From Liolophura sinensis (taxonomy: Eukaryota > Mollusca > Polyplacophora > Chitonida > Chitonidae): 64,000 nucleotides of DNA. Shown piece after piece: positions 45,730-60,700 of the stretch. Positions within the stretch are counted from its first letter, which is position 1; every line of letters begins with the position of its first letter. The notes below the pieces were generated by a model, which searched no databases, was not told the origin of the DNA, and was given only the letters and a program-made list of their open reading frames with translations. The stretch spans positions 45,544,521 through 45,608,520 of the forward strand of contig NC_088302.1 in the NCBI RefSeq assembly GCF_032854445.1, given 5' to 3'. A program made the position numbers and the translations under genes.

Positions 45730-48700
45730 TTAGTCCGGTAAATCCAGAGCAGGAGCGGATGGAGCAGGCCTAGCGTTCAACGGCGGAAGTTGCTGAAACA
45801 AGAACGCAAGCGCGGCTCACTATATACGTGTATATATTGCAATCATAGCATTTACCTATTTCGTATTGGCTTCATATGCTGGTTTCTAGGGAGCTAACCA
45901 AGAACATTAACTTAAAAACCTGAGGCAGTTCTCGTGGAAAGTCTAAGGTACATGTAAGTCGGTGAGAATTCTGACAGAATCATGGTATACTTACACCATG
46001 CCGAGTTTTGCCGATAAGGTTATCATCCGGGCGACTTCGTGTCTGTGATACGGTGAACAGCTCCGTGAAGTTAGGACCGGAAGTACGCTCGGACTGCGTC
46101 AGAGTGTAATTTGTGGTGCTCTGCGCATTCACCTCGCCGTCACTCGGAAATCCCATCTCGTTTTCTTTTACATGAGGGACGTCTGTCATGACATCAATCT
46201 GCACAAAGAAGAATGATTTCATTCCTTTACTTATTCGGGTGTTGCTTAATGCCATTCCTACATTCAATATTTTTACATATGCGATGGCGATCAGTTTTAT
46301 TGGTTGAGGATATCGGTGTGGCTGGAGTATAAATCACAGACCTACACTCCAAAAATTAATCAGTTTAATGAATGAATGATATTTGAATCTGTTAAATATA
46401 TAACACGAATTCTATTATTTCAATATGAAGATTTTATTGGAGACAGCCTCTCCCCAATGTGGTCGCTTTGAGCTCAAGTCCAGCTCATGCTGGTTTCGTC
46501 TCCGACCGTACGTGTGAAGGTGCCCAGCAACCTGCGGATGGTCGTGGGTTTCCCCGGGCTCTGCCCTGTTTCCTCCCACCATAATGTTGGACGCCGTCGA
46601 ATAAGTGAAATATTCTATTAGACTAACAGGATATTATGTTGAATATGACAGAGTACAGAACATAATCTAGCATCACACAGACAACGGACTTTCTGATAAA
46701 ATTAACAGATTGATTTTTTGAGTTGTGTATTAGTTAAAGTTACTGATGATGATCTTTCCTAAAACGATAAGAGCCGCGATATCCACGTCCAAGTCCTGGA
46801 CTGATTAAAAATTGCTTCCCAAACAATACTGCTTGTAGTGGTATGCTTTAGTCCGTGTTTCCTTCGAGATAATTTGTACACGTTTTCTGACATATACAGC
46901 AAAGCGTTTTCCAGACCTGCACGTAATGTTTGAACAGATTTATTCGTTTTCAGAATATAGACATAAACAGTGATGCTCTTTGCACGCTACAATCTACTGT
47001 GTCAGAGGCAATTACCTGTGTTGTTCTCACGTGGAACGGAAAGTGCTTGTTTGCCAAGGATGGCCAGGTAATCACCTGTAACAGAAAGAAATAGCACACG
47101 TTACCGATATATACTATATACCGATATCACAGCTTAACCATGTGGCTAGAGCTTGAAGTAGATAGATTTATTTATTCTGTTACAAAACAGCTCGAAATAA
47201 GGTATGTGAGGTAATAAGGTATTGTGCTTCACCAAAACAGTCAATCTGTTATTTCGGAAAAAAATATTATATGAACTTTTGATTTGATTTCGAAGACAAC
47301 TTTTACGATTTTTTAACAATACTCTTGTGAAGTCTTACAGTAACATGTAATTACACAAAAATAAGAGATCTACACGCACTTATAACGTGTATACAATCAT
47401 ATCATACAATCTGTCACTCGTACTTACCAAAAAGAACAAATATCCGAATGAAGCGATAGTACATTCCACGCCCACAACTGTTTTCTCTCGGGTCCATTTG
47501 GCCATGGCTGTCACAGCGATCAGCACCACCACAGGGCTCGCCCAGAACCTGTAAATATCACACTGACGGTTTTATGCAATATATTACCCACAATAGTGTA
47601 GCCTATATCCACAATAAGCTTATATATCATACATACGGTTGTGTGAAGTACTGTCTTAGCTTACATCCACAGTAACCTTATATATCATACAGACGGTTGT
47701 ATAATGTACTGTGTACAACAGTGTATTACAGTGTTCGAGATTTCACACTTAGCTTACATCCATAGTAACCTTATATATCATACAGACGGTTGTATAATGT
47801 ACTGTGCACAACAGCGTATTATAGTGTTCGAGATTTCATACTTAGCCTTCATCCACAGTAACCTTATATATCATACAGACGGTTGTATAATGTACTGTGT
47901 ACAACAATGTATTAGAGTGTTCGAGATTTCAAACTTAGCTTACATCCACAGTAACCTTATATATCATACAGACGGTTGTATAATGTACTGTGTACAACAG
48001 TGTATTACAGTGTTCGAGATTTCACACTTAGCTTACATCCACAATAACTTTATATATCATACAGACGGTTGTATAATGTACTGTGTACAACAGTGTATTA
48101 TAGTGTTCGAGATTTCCTACTTAACTTACATCCATAGTAACATTATATATCATACGGACGGTTGTATAATGTACTGTGTACAACAATGTATTATAGTGTT
48201 CGAGATTCCACATTTAGCTTATATCCAATTGTCACTGGGTATATAATTGGAGATGAGGAAGTTAGATTTTAGGGACGTAAAAATGGTTGATGCACATGCT
48301 ATATAAGAGACAAAAATTATGGACAAACGTTATGTTGGAAAGACTATTTGTAAAATTATGTCCCCCAAAAAATCCTGCCTGACAAACTTACCAGACTGTA
48401 TACAGTGTAGCGAGCGGGGCATAGAAGACCCTTTTTTCTGGGTAGTGTTTTAAGGTGAAGATTATTGCATAGACAAACCACAACCAGCTTAGCACACGTA
48501 AGCCAATAATGCAATACCCGGGAATGCTCTCGTAAAAGTACAACACTCTCCCTTCGTCAAAAAACTAAGAAAAGAAAGAGAGAATAATTATTGGCTACAA
48601 ATCGAATTTGATTTGCTTTTTACTGGTGTTTTATGTTGTACTCAAGGAAGTTTCACTTATATAACGGCGCCCAGCGTTGGAAGGAAACCCACGACCATCT

Positions 48701-51700
48701 GTACGTTGCTGGAAAGTTGCACGATCGGAGAGGAAGCCAGTAGAAGCTGAACAATAATTCACACTGGAAGATATACTATGTCCAATACATAAGGTCCAAC
48801 TATAAGGGGCTACATCGTATGTTTAATTACTTTGATACAAGTCAAATGACTTACGTAGTTGTCTTATTTTGCATGACATAAAAACAAGTATCTCGTCACC
48901 GCTAATTTCTTTAACTTCTTTCTTTGACCTTCTGGAACACAGTGATAAATGATTTGGTAGTCTACAGGCCACAATTACGGGTTTAGTACAAGTAAGGTGG
49001 GCACGACGATGTGTTTTGCAGGGAATATTCAAACAGTCTAAATATCCTTAAGTAAGGCATAAACACCAATCAAATAAGTAAATAAAAAAAATCAAACACT
49101 CTAACGTGTGAGTTAATAGCTCAAGATGCTAAGGCCAGTTGATTAATAAGGCTTGACGGTAAATCATGAATAAATCCTCATAAAATGTAACAGGATTATG
49201 TGTATTGTAAAGAGAATATGGCGTGGTAGGCTACAACTTCTGTTGTATCGTGTCGAGCCGTGCCAGGAGCAGAATTAAAAAACAAACAATATTGACTTAT
49301 TAGTTATTTTACCAATGCCTATGCTTTTTTCCAATGCCCACGCAGTACTTGAAATGCCTAATAAGGTGCCGTAAACCAAATGTCAGAGTTAATCCCAGGC
49401 GCTCAGATCAAGCACCGCCACGCTTTAGCCATGGTATACTTTCCTTGTCGTTGGCAATAAATACATTTAAACCAAAACCAGCGGGTATGACAACAAGGGG
49501 AGCTCACTTCAGATTCCCAGATGAAGACTACGGCGTAGAGGATCGTGTACAGTGTCATGAAGACGGCAATCTTGATACTTCCGCTACGACTCAAACGCCC
49601 TCTGGTGATCGTGAAACCTTTTGCAATGAGGATGAGTTGGAGTAGAAATATCAGTCTGCTGATTGCTTCCATGAGACGACCTGGAAATATGACGATATGG
49701 TTAATGGGATATTTAGTGTTAATTAATTCTATCTGATCTTTGCAAAAAAAACACGCTGATCATCAGATACTCGACAGTATTGCTGTCTATTCCTGATGAA
49801 CAAAATGCATTTAGAAAGACAAAATCTGTCGTGCATCGCGATTACATTTTACTGTCTCAAAAACAGATAACTACATGTTTACATAAACAGTTATTATGAA
49901 AAAGGTGGACTCTGACTGTAACGAACATAAGCTGGTTGTATTCAGAAAATGCCTTGTTTACCGAGAAACATAAACTGATATATTTCTTGAACTTTAAAAC
50001 TCATCTTTAAAAAGCGTGGGTAATATCACAATTGGACAAACGTGTGGGCAGTGTTGCCGTAATTGCTATATCTGCTTTATATGTTATACAGGGGCCTCAG
50101 GTACAAACCCCACGTTACTCATGTGAAGGAATAATTCATGGTTACATCAGCAAACTTCAATGAATGCATGAGTGTTTGGGGTTTAAAGTCGTACTCAACA
50201 ATTTTTCGGTCATATGACGACGAGGAGTCATTAGGTGTGTGTACATATACTTGCGGCAGGGCGAGCCTATGCCGCCAAAGTGCTGCCGTCGCTGAAGTAT
50301 CGTGCCGAAGACACTAGACATGACCCCCCATCCTGACACATTATACTGACACGGGGCAAATCAGCCCTGTTTCCTTGCTCTAGTTTCTCAGTGATGAGAG
50401 CCAAGCGAGGCAGCAACAAGTACCTTTTTTAAAGTCAATGGTATGGCCCGATCCGTCTACTTATTTGAAGACTATGAAGATGTCTTCTAGATTTCCTGCA
50501 GTGAAAAATGGCCTGTGTCTGTATCGGTCTGTCATAGTTATGTTCTGAGCTCTTTCACTCCAGAATGACGTGGAAACGTGTTTACGGGTAACCATAATAA
50601 CTCAACGTCCTCGAAAGATGTCTATCAAGATTGATTGCTTGATTAATTGTTCTTTAACGCCGCGGTAAAAAAAATTGTTTGACCTTCGTCAAGTACCTGA
50701 CAAACCTTTTGACTTAAAGCCGCAGTCGACAAAGGCCCCCCCCCCCCCCCACGCATCAGACCGCATATGTCAAGAGCCTGACAGTCGCAACCAGCCAGCG
50801 ATTTAACCATCAGAGCCAGCGAGGTTCTCATCTGAGAAGATTTCTGTGTAGGCTTATACATCTGGTGAACAATTTCATTGTTTTTTAAACAGAAGTCAAA
50901 CCCACCAAAAAGCTTTGTACCATGGAAACTGTCTGGTAAACCGTCATTAGCATATTTCCAGTAAGCCACCAATTGGAGAAAGAGATGGAAGGTGTAGAAT
51001 CCCATGGATGTGATGTACATCTTGTATGTAGTATGAAACAGTTGCTTGGAGGCCAGCTTAACTGTGGAGGAAGAGAAAGGGAAAACAGACATATTAGCCA
51101 TTTGAATACCAGGTGATTCTGTGCATAGGGGAAGAAAACAAGGTCTGGCCACCGAATTTTAATGTTCTGTGCATAAGTAAATAAATAAATAAATAAATGA
51201 AACCTATTAATGCGTTAATTTCCAAGCTGTGCATGAACACATTATTCTCATGTTTTAAGCTACATTGCTTGTGAACTACCTCTCAGCTCTACGAGCTAAA
51301 GGTTTAAGCCTACAGAATATTATTTATTATTTCATAGAAATAATCAATAAGCCCTACATGACCTGGACTGATTTGTTTTATGGGTAAAATCCTAGATCGC
51401 GCCAAAATATTTGGAACAACATATTTTCTTCTCAACCAAGAATGACTTACCTCCAACAAATATCGACAACGCTAACTTAATTACCATCAGGAAAAATGCC
51501 ACTATGACGATCGGCAAAATATCTGCAAGAATACCAGAAAAGAAAACAATGACTGCTACATGAAATCAAAAATACATGGCTAACGGTTAATAGGAACACA
51601 AATTTTAGTTGGTTAGCTGTGGACCTAACTGTTCTAATTTTAGGGGCCGATTTTTCTTTCTCGGAGGTAGGGTGTGGTATAAGTCCAATAGGTTTAAAAG

Positions 51701-54700
51701 CCTTTTTAAGTCCTAAAGTCTATTAAGCGTATCGAAATGCATACCACTGAAGGCTAATTGACTTTGTGCTAAATGTATAATGGGGCAACTAACATATTTC
51801 ATCCGCCGAGAACTCTTTATTCCACCAGTCATGTCCGTTTGTCATATGAAGCCGGTAGGTCAGATGAAGCCCCTGTAATAAGAAACCGTGGTTTTGTACT
51901 TCAGTATCACAATATTATTCATAATTACAAGAAAGAAAACGTAAAAAGTATGCCCAAGAAACATCCTAAACTGTATCAAAAATACCGTTACTTATTATTA
52001 TTTTTTGTTTTACATATTTTCACGGAATTAAATGCAGTCAAATGATTTATTTATTTATTTATTGGGTGTTTCACGCCGTACCCAAGAATATTTCACGGCG
52101 GCCAGCATTATGGTGGGTGGAAACCAGGCAGAACCCTGGGGATACCCACGACTATCCTCAGGTGCTGACAGGCCTTCCCACGTATGGCCGGAGAGGAAGC
52201 CAACATGAGCTGGACGAACTCACAGCGGCCGTATTGGGAAGAGGCTGCTGGCTCATTTCAAACGATTTGATAATATAAGCTAATAATGAACGTTCACATG
52301 ACGCCATACCAACTTTCTCTAGCTCTAAAGTCATATTCGCTTTTTCATACATGTAGGGACAGATTACAGAATGAACAAGAATTTCATTCAGACCTAAAAT
52401 TAAAAATGTAGTTAAAGCTGTGGGACGTCATTGACATTTCCGTTATGGTCCACGAAGTCCACCTTACACCGCAAACATATGACTGCATTTAATTTAATGT
52501 ATAGTTGAATAGCTTTTCTCCTGATGCTTACCTCATAATTACGTGTTTCTCTCTTTATAAACACATTGGTTGAGATAATTACTTATGCGGGGCCGAAGAA
52601 AGGTTTAACACGTTTGAGTCAAATCATTTATATATCGTGTCTACAAACTGCTAGGCCTGTATGTGATGTCCCTTTGCCACAGCTGAGTGAGAACATTAGA
52701 AGCATAAAGGTACCACCAAATCTCTATCCTTGAATTTTCTGCACAACTGTTCTTCCAGTAGATATCACAAGGAATCCAAGGAAGTATAGTGTCAAGTATT
52801 CTATACGTTACCTGTTGCTTATGTAGATTAGGCAATGATGACGTCACAAACGGACACTTCATTATAGTTTACATAAATGGCAGTTCATATCAGTATAACG
52901 TCACAATAGCAATAACTAAGAAGAGATGTTGAGAATGTCTAAACTTGCTTCAGACAGTGGGATTATTACATAACGATATTAGTAACTGTTGAGAATAAGA
53001 CGATCGCGAAGAGAACTCACTCTTGGTGTTGTACAGCTGGCCAAGACGAAAAACCACCAGCGCTCCCTGGCGGTGCGGAACGTGCGTGAGTCAGTGCAAT
53101 TGATCCAGTTGCTACCGTCTGGTTTTCTTGAAATTATTACATTTGTACGTGTAGGACGGAGATAGCGTAATGATCTGTCCAAGGTGTTCGCGCAACACTC
53201 CTTTCTTAGCAGAGCAATTCTGAAGAAAAAACAACCATCGTGGATGTTACTCTCAAGCTTGGCACTCGTAAAAAAGTTTTTGAAAAAAAACATGTCTGAT
53301 TCAACGTCAGCTTCACTTAACATTAGATCAGCATTAAAATTGCATATTTATATCACATAAGTTTTCATTTATGCATTTACTTGATTGGTGCTTAACGCAG
53401 AACTAAATACTTTTTAATTTATAAGAAGTTGGTCATGTTTATAGGGATGCTTCAGACAACAATTAAGAGGTTGTGATGACAAAATCTAAATCGCCTTTTG
53501 CCTTCTGCCTGGCAAATCTCTAACATAAAGTTGCATCCAGAACAGTTATAGCTGGATTGAATGAATGAATGAATAGATTAGGGTTTAACGCCACACTAAA
53601 GCAAGCCCCCCCCCCCCCCCCCAAGTTAAAATAAAAATCAGCCAAAATTGAAAAAAAAAAACAGCTCGAACTGTAGTTCCTATACAACACCCTAATATAT
53701 TTAAAAATATTTGTAAATATTTTTGAGTATCGCCAAAATACTAAGTGGTCCTCATCTTATCGAAGACAATTATATTTCAGTATATAGAGAAAGGCCTTTT
53801 CGGCTCGCTGGGCCCCAACGGGAGAGCTCTAGTCTAGGATTATTTACTATGAGTTTACCTATAGAAGGCTGAGTTCCTATTCTTTTCACCCAGAACCTGA
53901 AATTTCATCTGTCAGGGGGCCGGGGCAATTAGTCTTCTTACAAATCATTCACAATTTCTGGTCACCGACCACTGATACACTCCAGCTTTAAACAATGTAC
54001 ACTAACAGGAAAGGATAGTATTTTCTTTAAAGACGGCAAGAAAGCATACAGTCTTTGGAGATCAGCTGATTTAAAATCCGATTATGTGTCTACTGATATG
54101 CTATCAGTAAGTTAACATGCAGACTCCATCATCAAACTATTCAGAGAGCGGGTCCCTTCACGCAACAGCGACTGTTTTCAAAACAAGACGTATGCGTAAA
54201 TTCATATGCATATGGCATAAATTAACTGTAGTTAAGGTGGAGATGGGTAGAGGTGGTGGATGGATGAAGGCATTTTATTGATCGAGACTCCTCAGTAGTA
54301 TTATATTAACTAGTCGGCCTTGAGTCACTAATTTCCTACGTCAATACGTTACATTGGAGATACGCGAAAGCTTTAAGTACATCGGTATAGTGGGTTATAC
54401 TATTATTATAGCCTAGCAATTTACATTTACGATCTCATTTCAGTGAGATTTATACAGACTCATTGGGTACCAATGTAATATATGGTGTGACATGAATTAC
54501 GTGTGAAACCCCTTAACAATATATATGACTTGTTCTCTGTATCCTCTATACATTGATTCCATGAGCATGTTTATAAAGGCAACTCAAAGTCAGTACGACC
54601 TTGTGACAATCTCTTGACATGGTGTTAAAACCTACCGAGGTTTTATCTGTATAGACGGGCAGCCAGATCTGGTCATAGTACAGCAGCAAGTCCTGATCTG

Positions 54701-57700
54701 CATATTCCTGAAAATTACAAATAAATACACATTAACAAAGTGATCAGGCCATGGAAATGTGCAGAAGAACGGGATGTACGTGAGTGAGTTATACAGGCAA
54801 ATATCATGGGTGTAATTAGAAGGTTTTCACCATGGTCGCTGCAACTGCTTCACGGTACAAAATCAATGCACCAACATTTTCTTTAAAATGAAATTTACTC
54901 CTATAAATTTTTTGCAAATGCTTCTGACTTTATGCATAGCAGGTTACATAGACAGAGTGCAAGGCTTGACTTTCTGTGCTATTTGAATGATCATAATAAT
55001 TGACGTATTAAGGAGCATATCAGGTAAAAACCGTTCGTTACATTTTTACTAAGGTGGTATGTTTAGCTATTTAGATACATGTATTAGATATTATCAAGTA
55101 ATCATCATTGGTAAAGAGTTGTATTTGTATGGTGTGGCACGAAGGATATAGATGTCGTGTGGCAATTGTTAACTACTGTGAACATAAACACCTCGGCAAA
55201 GCTGTACATACAACTGATACCATATCATTAATAAAATATAGTTCTAAATTGCGACACGATCCTCAATCCATCCGTAGCCCCTGTGCATTCTCAAGCGTAC
55301 TGCAATGACCTGGACCAAGGTTTCTCAGGCGGAATACAATGACCTGGACCAAGGTTTCTCAAGCGTAACACAATGATCTGGACCAGGGTTTCTCAGGCGT
55401 ACTGCAATGACCTGGACCAAGGTTACTCAGGCGTAATACAATGACCTGGACCAAGGTTTCTCAGGCGCAACACAATGACCTAAACCAAGGTTTCTCAGGC
55501 GTAATGCAATGATCTGGCCAAAGGTTTGTCAGGCGTAATACAATGACCTGGTTCAAGCTTTCTCAGGGGTAATGCAATGGCCTGGACCAAGGTTTGTCAG
55601 GCGTAATGCAATGACCTGGACCAAGGTTTCTTAGGCAAAAAGCAATGACCTGGATCAAGTTTTCACAGGCATAATTCAATGACCTGAACCAAGGTTTCTC
55701 AGGCGTAATACAATGACCTGGTCCAAGTTTCTCGCGCTTAATGCAATGATCTGGAACAAGGTTTGTGAAGCGTAATGCAATGATATGGACCAAGGTTTGT
55801 CAAGCGTAATGCAATGGCCGGGACCAAGGGTTCTTCAGGAGTAATGCAATGATCTGGAACAATGTTTGTAAACCGTAATGTAATGATCTGGAACAAGGTT
55901 AGTGAAGCGTAATGCAATGACGAGGAGCGAGGGTTTTTCAGGCGTAATACAATGACCTGGACCAAGATTTCTAAGGTGTAAGGCAATGACCTAGTTCAAG
56001 GTTTTTAAGGCGTAATGCAATGACCTGGACCAAGCTTTCAAAGGCATAATGCAATGACCTGGACCAATCTTTCAAAGCCATAATGCAGTGACCTAGACCA
56101 AGCTTTCTAAGGCACAAAGACCTGGACCAAGCTTTCTAAGGCGCAATGACCTGGACCCAGCTTTATCAAGCTTAAAACAATAACGTAAGAGTGTTCTTAC
56201 GCGCAATGCATTGACTTGTACCGGCCTTCACACATGTTCACACGGAAGACATTACCGAACAAGGTTTTGTATGTAAGTATGTATGCTTAGAGGTCTATGT
56301 CGGACTTAACATTTTTTTCAGTAATATGACTACGACAAAGGTTTGTAAAAAGGGTGATCATATATCAATCAAGATATGCTTTTCTACAACTGTCAACTGT
56401 ACAATTGTTCTTTTTTTTAATACTTTCTTGCTTCGAAAACTGCATGTTTTTTTTTATGAAATGTTTTGCGTTGTCCTCTCCTGGACTGTCATTGTATGAA
56501 AATGTCAACCCATCGTGATCCTTGTCGATTGTGTGTGAAATTTTTCCGGTAGTCTAATGGCTTCCCCTAGTTACAACTGGATAACCAAAACGTCGGGAGC
56601 GCGTGTCTAGTGTCATGGAGGACAATGCATCTCAGTCATGTTTCTGGCCATGATTTAAACCAATGATATAAGGTATTAAACAAGATAGACAGGTGTAGAA
56701 CTATAACAAAGCTTTTCCCTCAAATACAGGGTTTCACAATCAAACTGCTGTAGAAGACATACTTCTACTTCTCTGTCGATGGACTTGGGAGCTTTTAGAA
56801 TATATACCAATTCATATTTCAGTAACAAAAACACAAGAGTTATGGAAGACTAATTCTAATCTGGTCTCACTGTAGAACCACTAAACTATAAAGCTATAAA
56901 CTCTGAGGTAGAGCCAAGTTTCGATGAAATCTGGCATTTGTTTAACACCCATTCTCGTAGAAAAACGGGGACATTCCAGTGCCTTTTGTCCGCCGCGGAT
57001 TGTGACGTCTGGTGTAGTATTCACTGATGGCGGAAAGGCCAGGTGGGAACGATATGCACAGAACTTTTAAATCGAGCCAAAATTTGCCTCAGAAATGCAC
57101 AGACAGGCAGAGCGTCTTATAAAGAGTACCTTGTCACAGCTAAAAACATGTAGTTCTCATTCCTTGGGTGTATGCCAAAGAGTTCGTAATTACTAGTATC
57201 TGGGATTTATACAGTCATACAGTATATACATTATAACCTACCGATTCTAATCAGTTCTAATCAGTTTAAGTGTGTGTACTTTAAGAGGCTATATAGACCA
57301 GAGAATTTCGGCAAAAAATCGATCAGCCCAAATCCAATCGAATTTTTGTGAAGTGTATTTTAAACTAGCCCAAATAATTATCTTTCACAAAAATAGGCGC
57401 GTCTGTGTGTGAGCTGCCGTTCAAAATCGGTAATTGGTCAGTCCAAAACTTTATAAAACGTGTCGCATTATAACTTTTATCAAACTCTAGAGTCAGTTTA
57501 ATACAATAAAAAGTGCAAGAATGAGAATGATATTGCCTGAAAAGGCAACAATTTCAGCTATTTTCGGCAAATACAGATTGAAAATTTGATTTGATTAACT
57601 TCTGTACCGTTGAGACCAAATTGCGAAGCTAAAAGGGCTTTGCACCTGTGATGATTGTTGGTAAGATGGTTTTTGCTCTGAAATTATTGAATGGAATGAG

Positions 57701-60700
57701 AACAATATAATTACACAAATCAAAGAAGGCATGGAAGGAAAGCTTGTACTTACCTCAGGGTATTCAAAGTAAAACTCAAACTTTCCTTGCATGGAAATGA
57801 AGCAGAATCGTGTCATAAACTTCCAGTTCTGTTAAAAATGAGAAATTATCTGATAAAGAATTTACCTCCTTAAATGTTGTTGAGAACAGTGAATATAAAT
57901 CATAATCCTATTCAACCAGATTCCTAATGCATGAAATATTTTTAACGGTCATAAAAAAGACATTAAAACCTTGACATGCAGTTTATTCTATATTTCTACC
58001 GAGTATAGGTTATTGTAACAATATTCTATTTATATTAAGTATTAAAAATCTGTACCCTTTCCACGATTCCGTAGTGGTCAGGTAAATAGGCTGAGAAAAT
58101 CATAATGCCCAGAGTAACCCACCGTCCTTCTCCAGGTAGGTGACAAACTGCCTGACCAGAGCTGGACTTGAACTTGCGACCTGATTTACAGGCCCTCGTT
58201 GGCTCATTCGTTTTAAGTGTTGGTCTAAACTATTTGGGGAGATCCCCATAAAACTTAATGCCAATAGTGCAAGAATTAGTTTGATCATAAACCAACGTGC
58301 TGTACCAATGGGCAATGGCAATATATCATGTGGCGATCACGTCCGATACGTTGTTCCGAGTTAAATGGTTAACATATTTAATTGACATTAGGCATAGTTA
58401 AATAATGCATATAGTATAACCCCCTGCTGTGAACGTCGGTACATTAAAAGGTATTGAAATAATGAGCTAATATATGTACTTGTGCTTACTCCACAAAAGC
58501 GTCCAGACAGTGGGATATCAATGACCTAAATTCATAGGTCTTCTTCTGTCCGCTAGTGGTTGTTGTGGGGTGTAATTCTACATCACCCCACGTCTAATAA
58601 ATTAGACGTCTTGTAATTAGTGACGTCTAATAAATTGTAATTAATATCACTGCATTTTTTAAACCTAATTCTGCTTAGGTCATAGTGATATGTGACTTGT
58701 AATTTGTTACTATTTATGCATTCTAATTGAACAGTTAGAATAAAACCGTAACTGAAGAAAGTGACAAGAGGCTGTATTTCACTGGTTATGTGTGTCCATT
58801 TTCCAGTTATCACAATGTCGGCGCTGCTCTGGTTGTTTTCTCTATCCTATGATTTATGATTTGCACGACTTTTATATAAAGTGTGTAGAATGCATGTCAA
58901 TAAACTACATCCGGGTGTATACAACAGTACTTTAGCTGTAGGCTACATATGTCTTCTGTTGTATATGAATGCTCCTTACCTTGTACTCAAGGTCTGACAT
59001 AAAATATATTATGAGCTCGTATTCAGGTTAGATTGTAACGTTAGTGTAACCTCATCGAAACATCAGCAGTATATACAGATGTCTTAGGAATTTTTCTCAC
59101 ACCCTCCACCCCTACTCCGTCAGCCCCTCTCTCTCTTCCGACTTTTAATCACAGCTATTAAGTTTTTGTTTAATGCATGGACCATTACTGCAGTCATGTA
59201 AATACAGTTTACTGTACTGGATCAGATATGAGACAGATGATTATCCTGTCGTATTCGCATACGCATGTACTTCCTTCGTACTCGTACATACGCATTCGCA
59301 TACGTATGTGCGTTGGCCTATATTTTCTTTATCTTTACCTGAAAATAAACCGTATTTGTTTCAATTTACCGATTCAAACATCCAAAATGTTTGAACCAAG
59401 CAAATACAGATTTTCAAACATTGACCTCGAGTGGAATTAATTATCTCGAAAGGTATTAATTCTGTCTGAACGAAAATGGTAGAATGGTCTTTGCCTGGAT
59501 AGCTGCACAGATAGTTTGGTAAAACGTGCCCAAGTCCACAAACATAACACGTCTTAGTCGGAATAAAACATTTTTATAAAGCCACCTTCAGAAGAAATCA
59601 TGGCTCTTTTTCCACGATTGACTTGACGTGCTTCCCTGTGAAAAGTTTCACACTCAACAGGGAGTCTGCTTTCAACGCCCCAAGCCCCCCCCCCCCCCCT
59701 CCCTCTCTGGCCCTGCCTCCCTCTCCCTTTCTGTAGTTTGAAAACAAAACTGACTTGATGTTGATTCTCCATGACTTGAACATCTGTTTCTCAGACTGTT
59801 CGTTGGGGGACTATTGGGTACGTAAGTGGACAGGTCAACTAACTCCCAAGGAGACCTGGGATATGCACTTAGATGTTCCGTTACATATAGGTACATGTAT
59901 GAAAATCAGGGATGTTCCTGAAATAAGCCTGAGCGCGGGTCTGTACGCCTGTGCGCGTAGAAGGCTAATTTATCCGCACGTAATGAAACCCTTATCGCGT
60001 GTGTTACTGGAATATAAACACAGTGGCTTGAGAGGATTAGAGGAACTCATTGACTCCAAAGTCTTAGATGTATGTGTGTGTGCATGTGTGTATGTATGTA
60101 CGCAGTTTGCTAATTCACAAATGGTGACCCGTTTTTCTTGAAAAGGTGATTGTTTCAGCTTAGGTGAATTAATTCCCTCAAAGGAAAACTCGCACACTGA
60201 AAAAGCGGCCAATAGGGAAAAGTAACTACCCAAACCTCTCAATGTGCAACCGTTTGCCGCGCTTTAGTAACCCGATCTCGTCCCAGTCGGCAATTGCTCT
60301 TCATCCAATGGAAATCTATCTAACGTCCAATGGGCAATCACTTTTCACCCCACTGAAAACATATTACTTCCACTGAGCAAGCGATTACCCAGTCGGCAAT
60401 TGCTCTTCATCCAACGGAAATCTATCTAACGTCCAATGGGCAATCACTCTTCACCCCACTGGAAACATATTACTTCCACTGCGCAAGCCATTGGGTGCCT
60501 CTTGAAGAGAAATCAACTAGCACCAGAAACAGAAAATATCACAAGCAAATACGCCATACTTATATTTCAAACAAACACTATTGCATTTTGTAATTAGACG
60601 AGTCACACAGTGAGAGAGTCAGAATGTCAGTAATGATAAAATAACAACAAAAGATTATGTATTCAGCAATGCCAGAAGTGAACGTTGGCCACAGCATCTG

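Noticed and set aside
47704-48246. 180-codon plus-strand open frame
   Set aside because: It lies wholly in a 93-bp tandem array inside an intron of the minus-strand TMEM145-like gene.
52530-52580. Candidate TMEM145 exon ending in a GTAAGC donor
   Set aside because: The phase does not fit and the peptide does not match. The true exon with KEFSADEI was found at 51794-51872.
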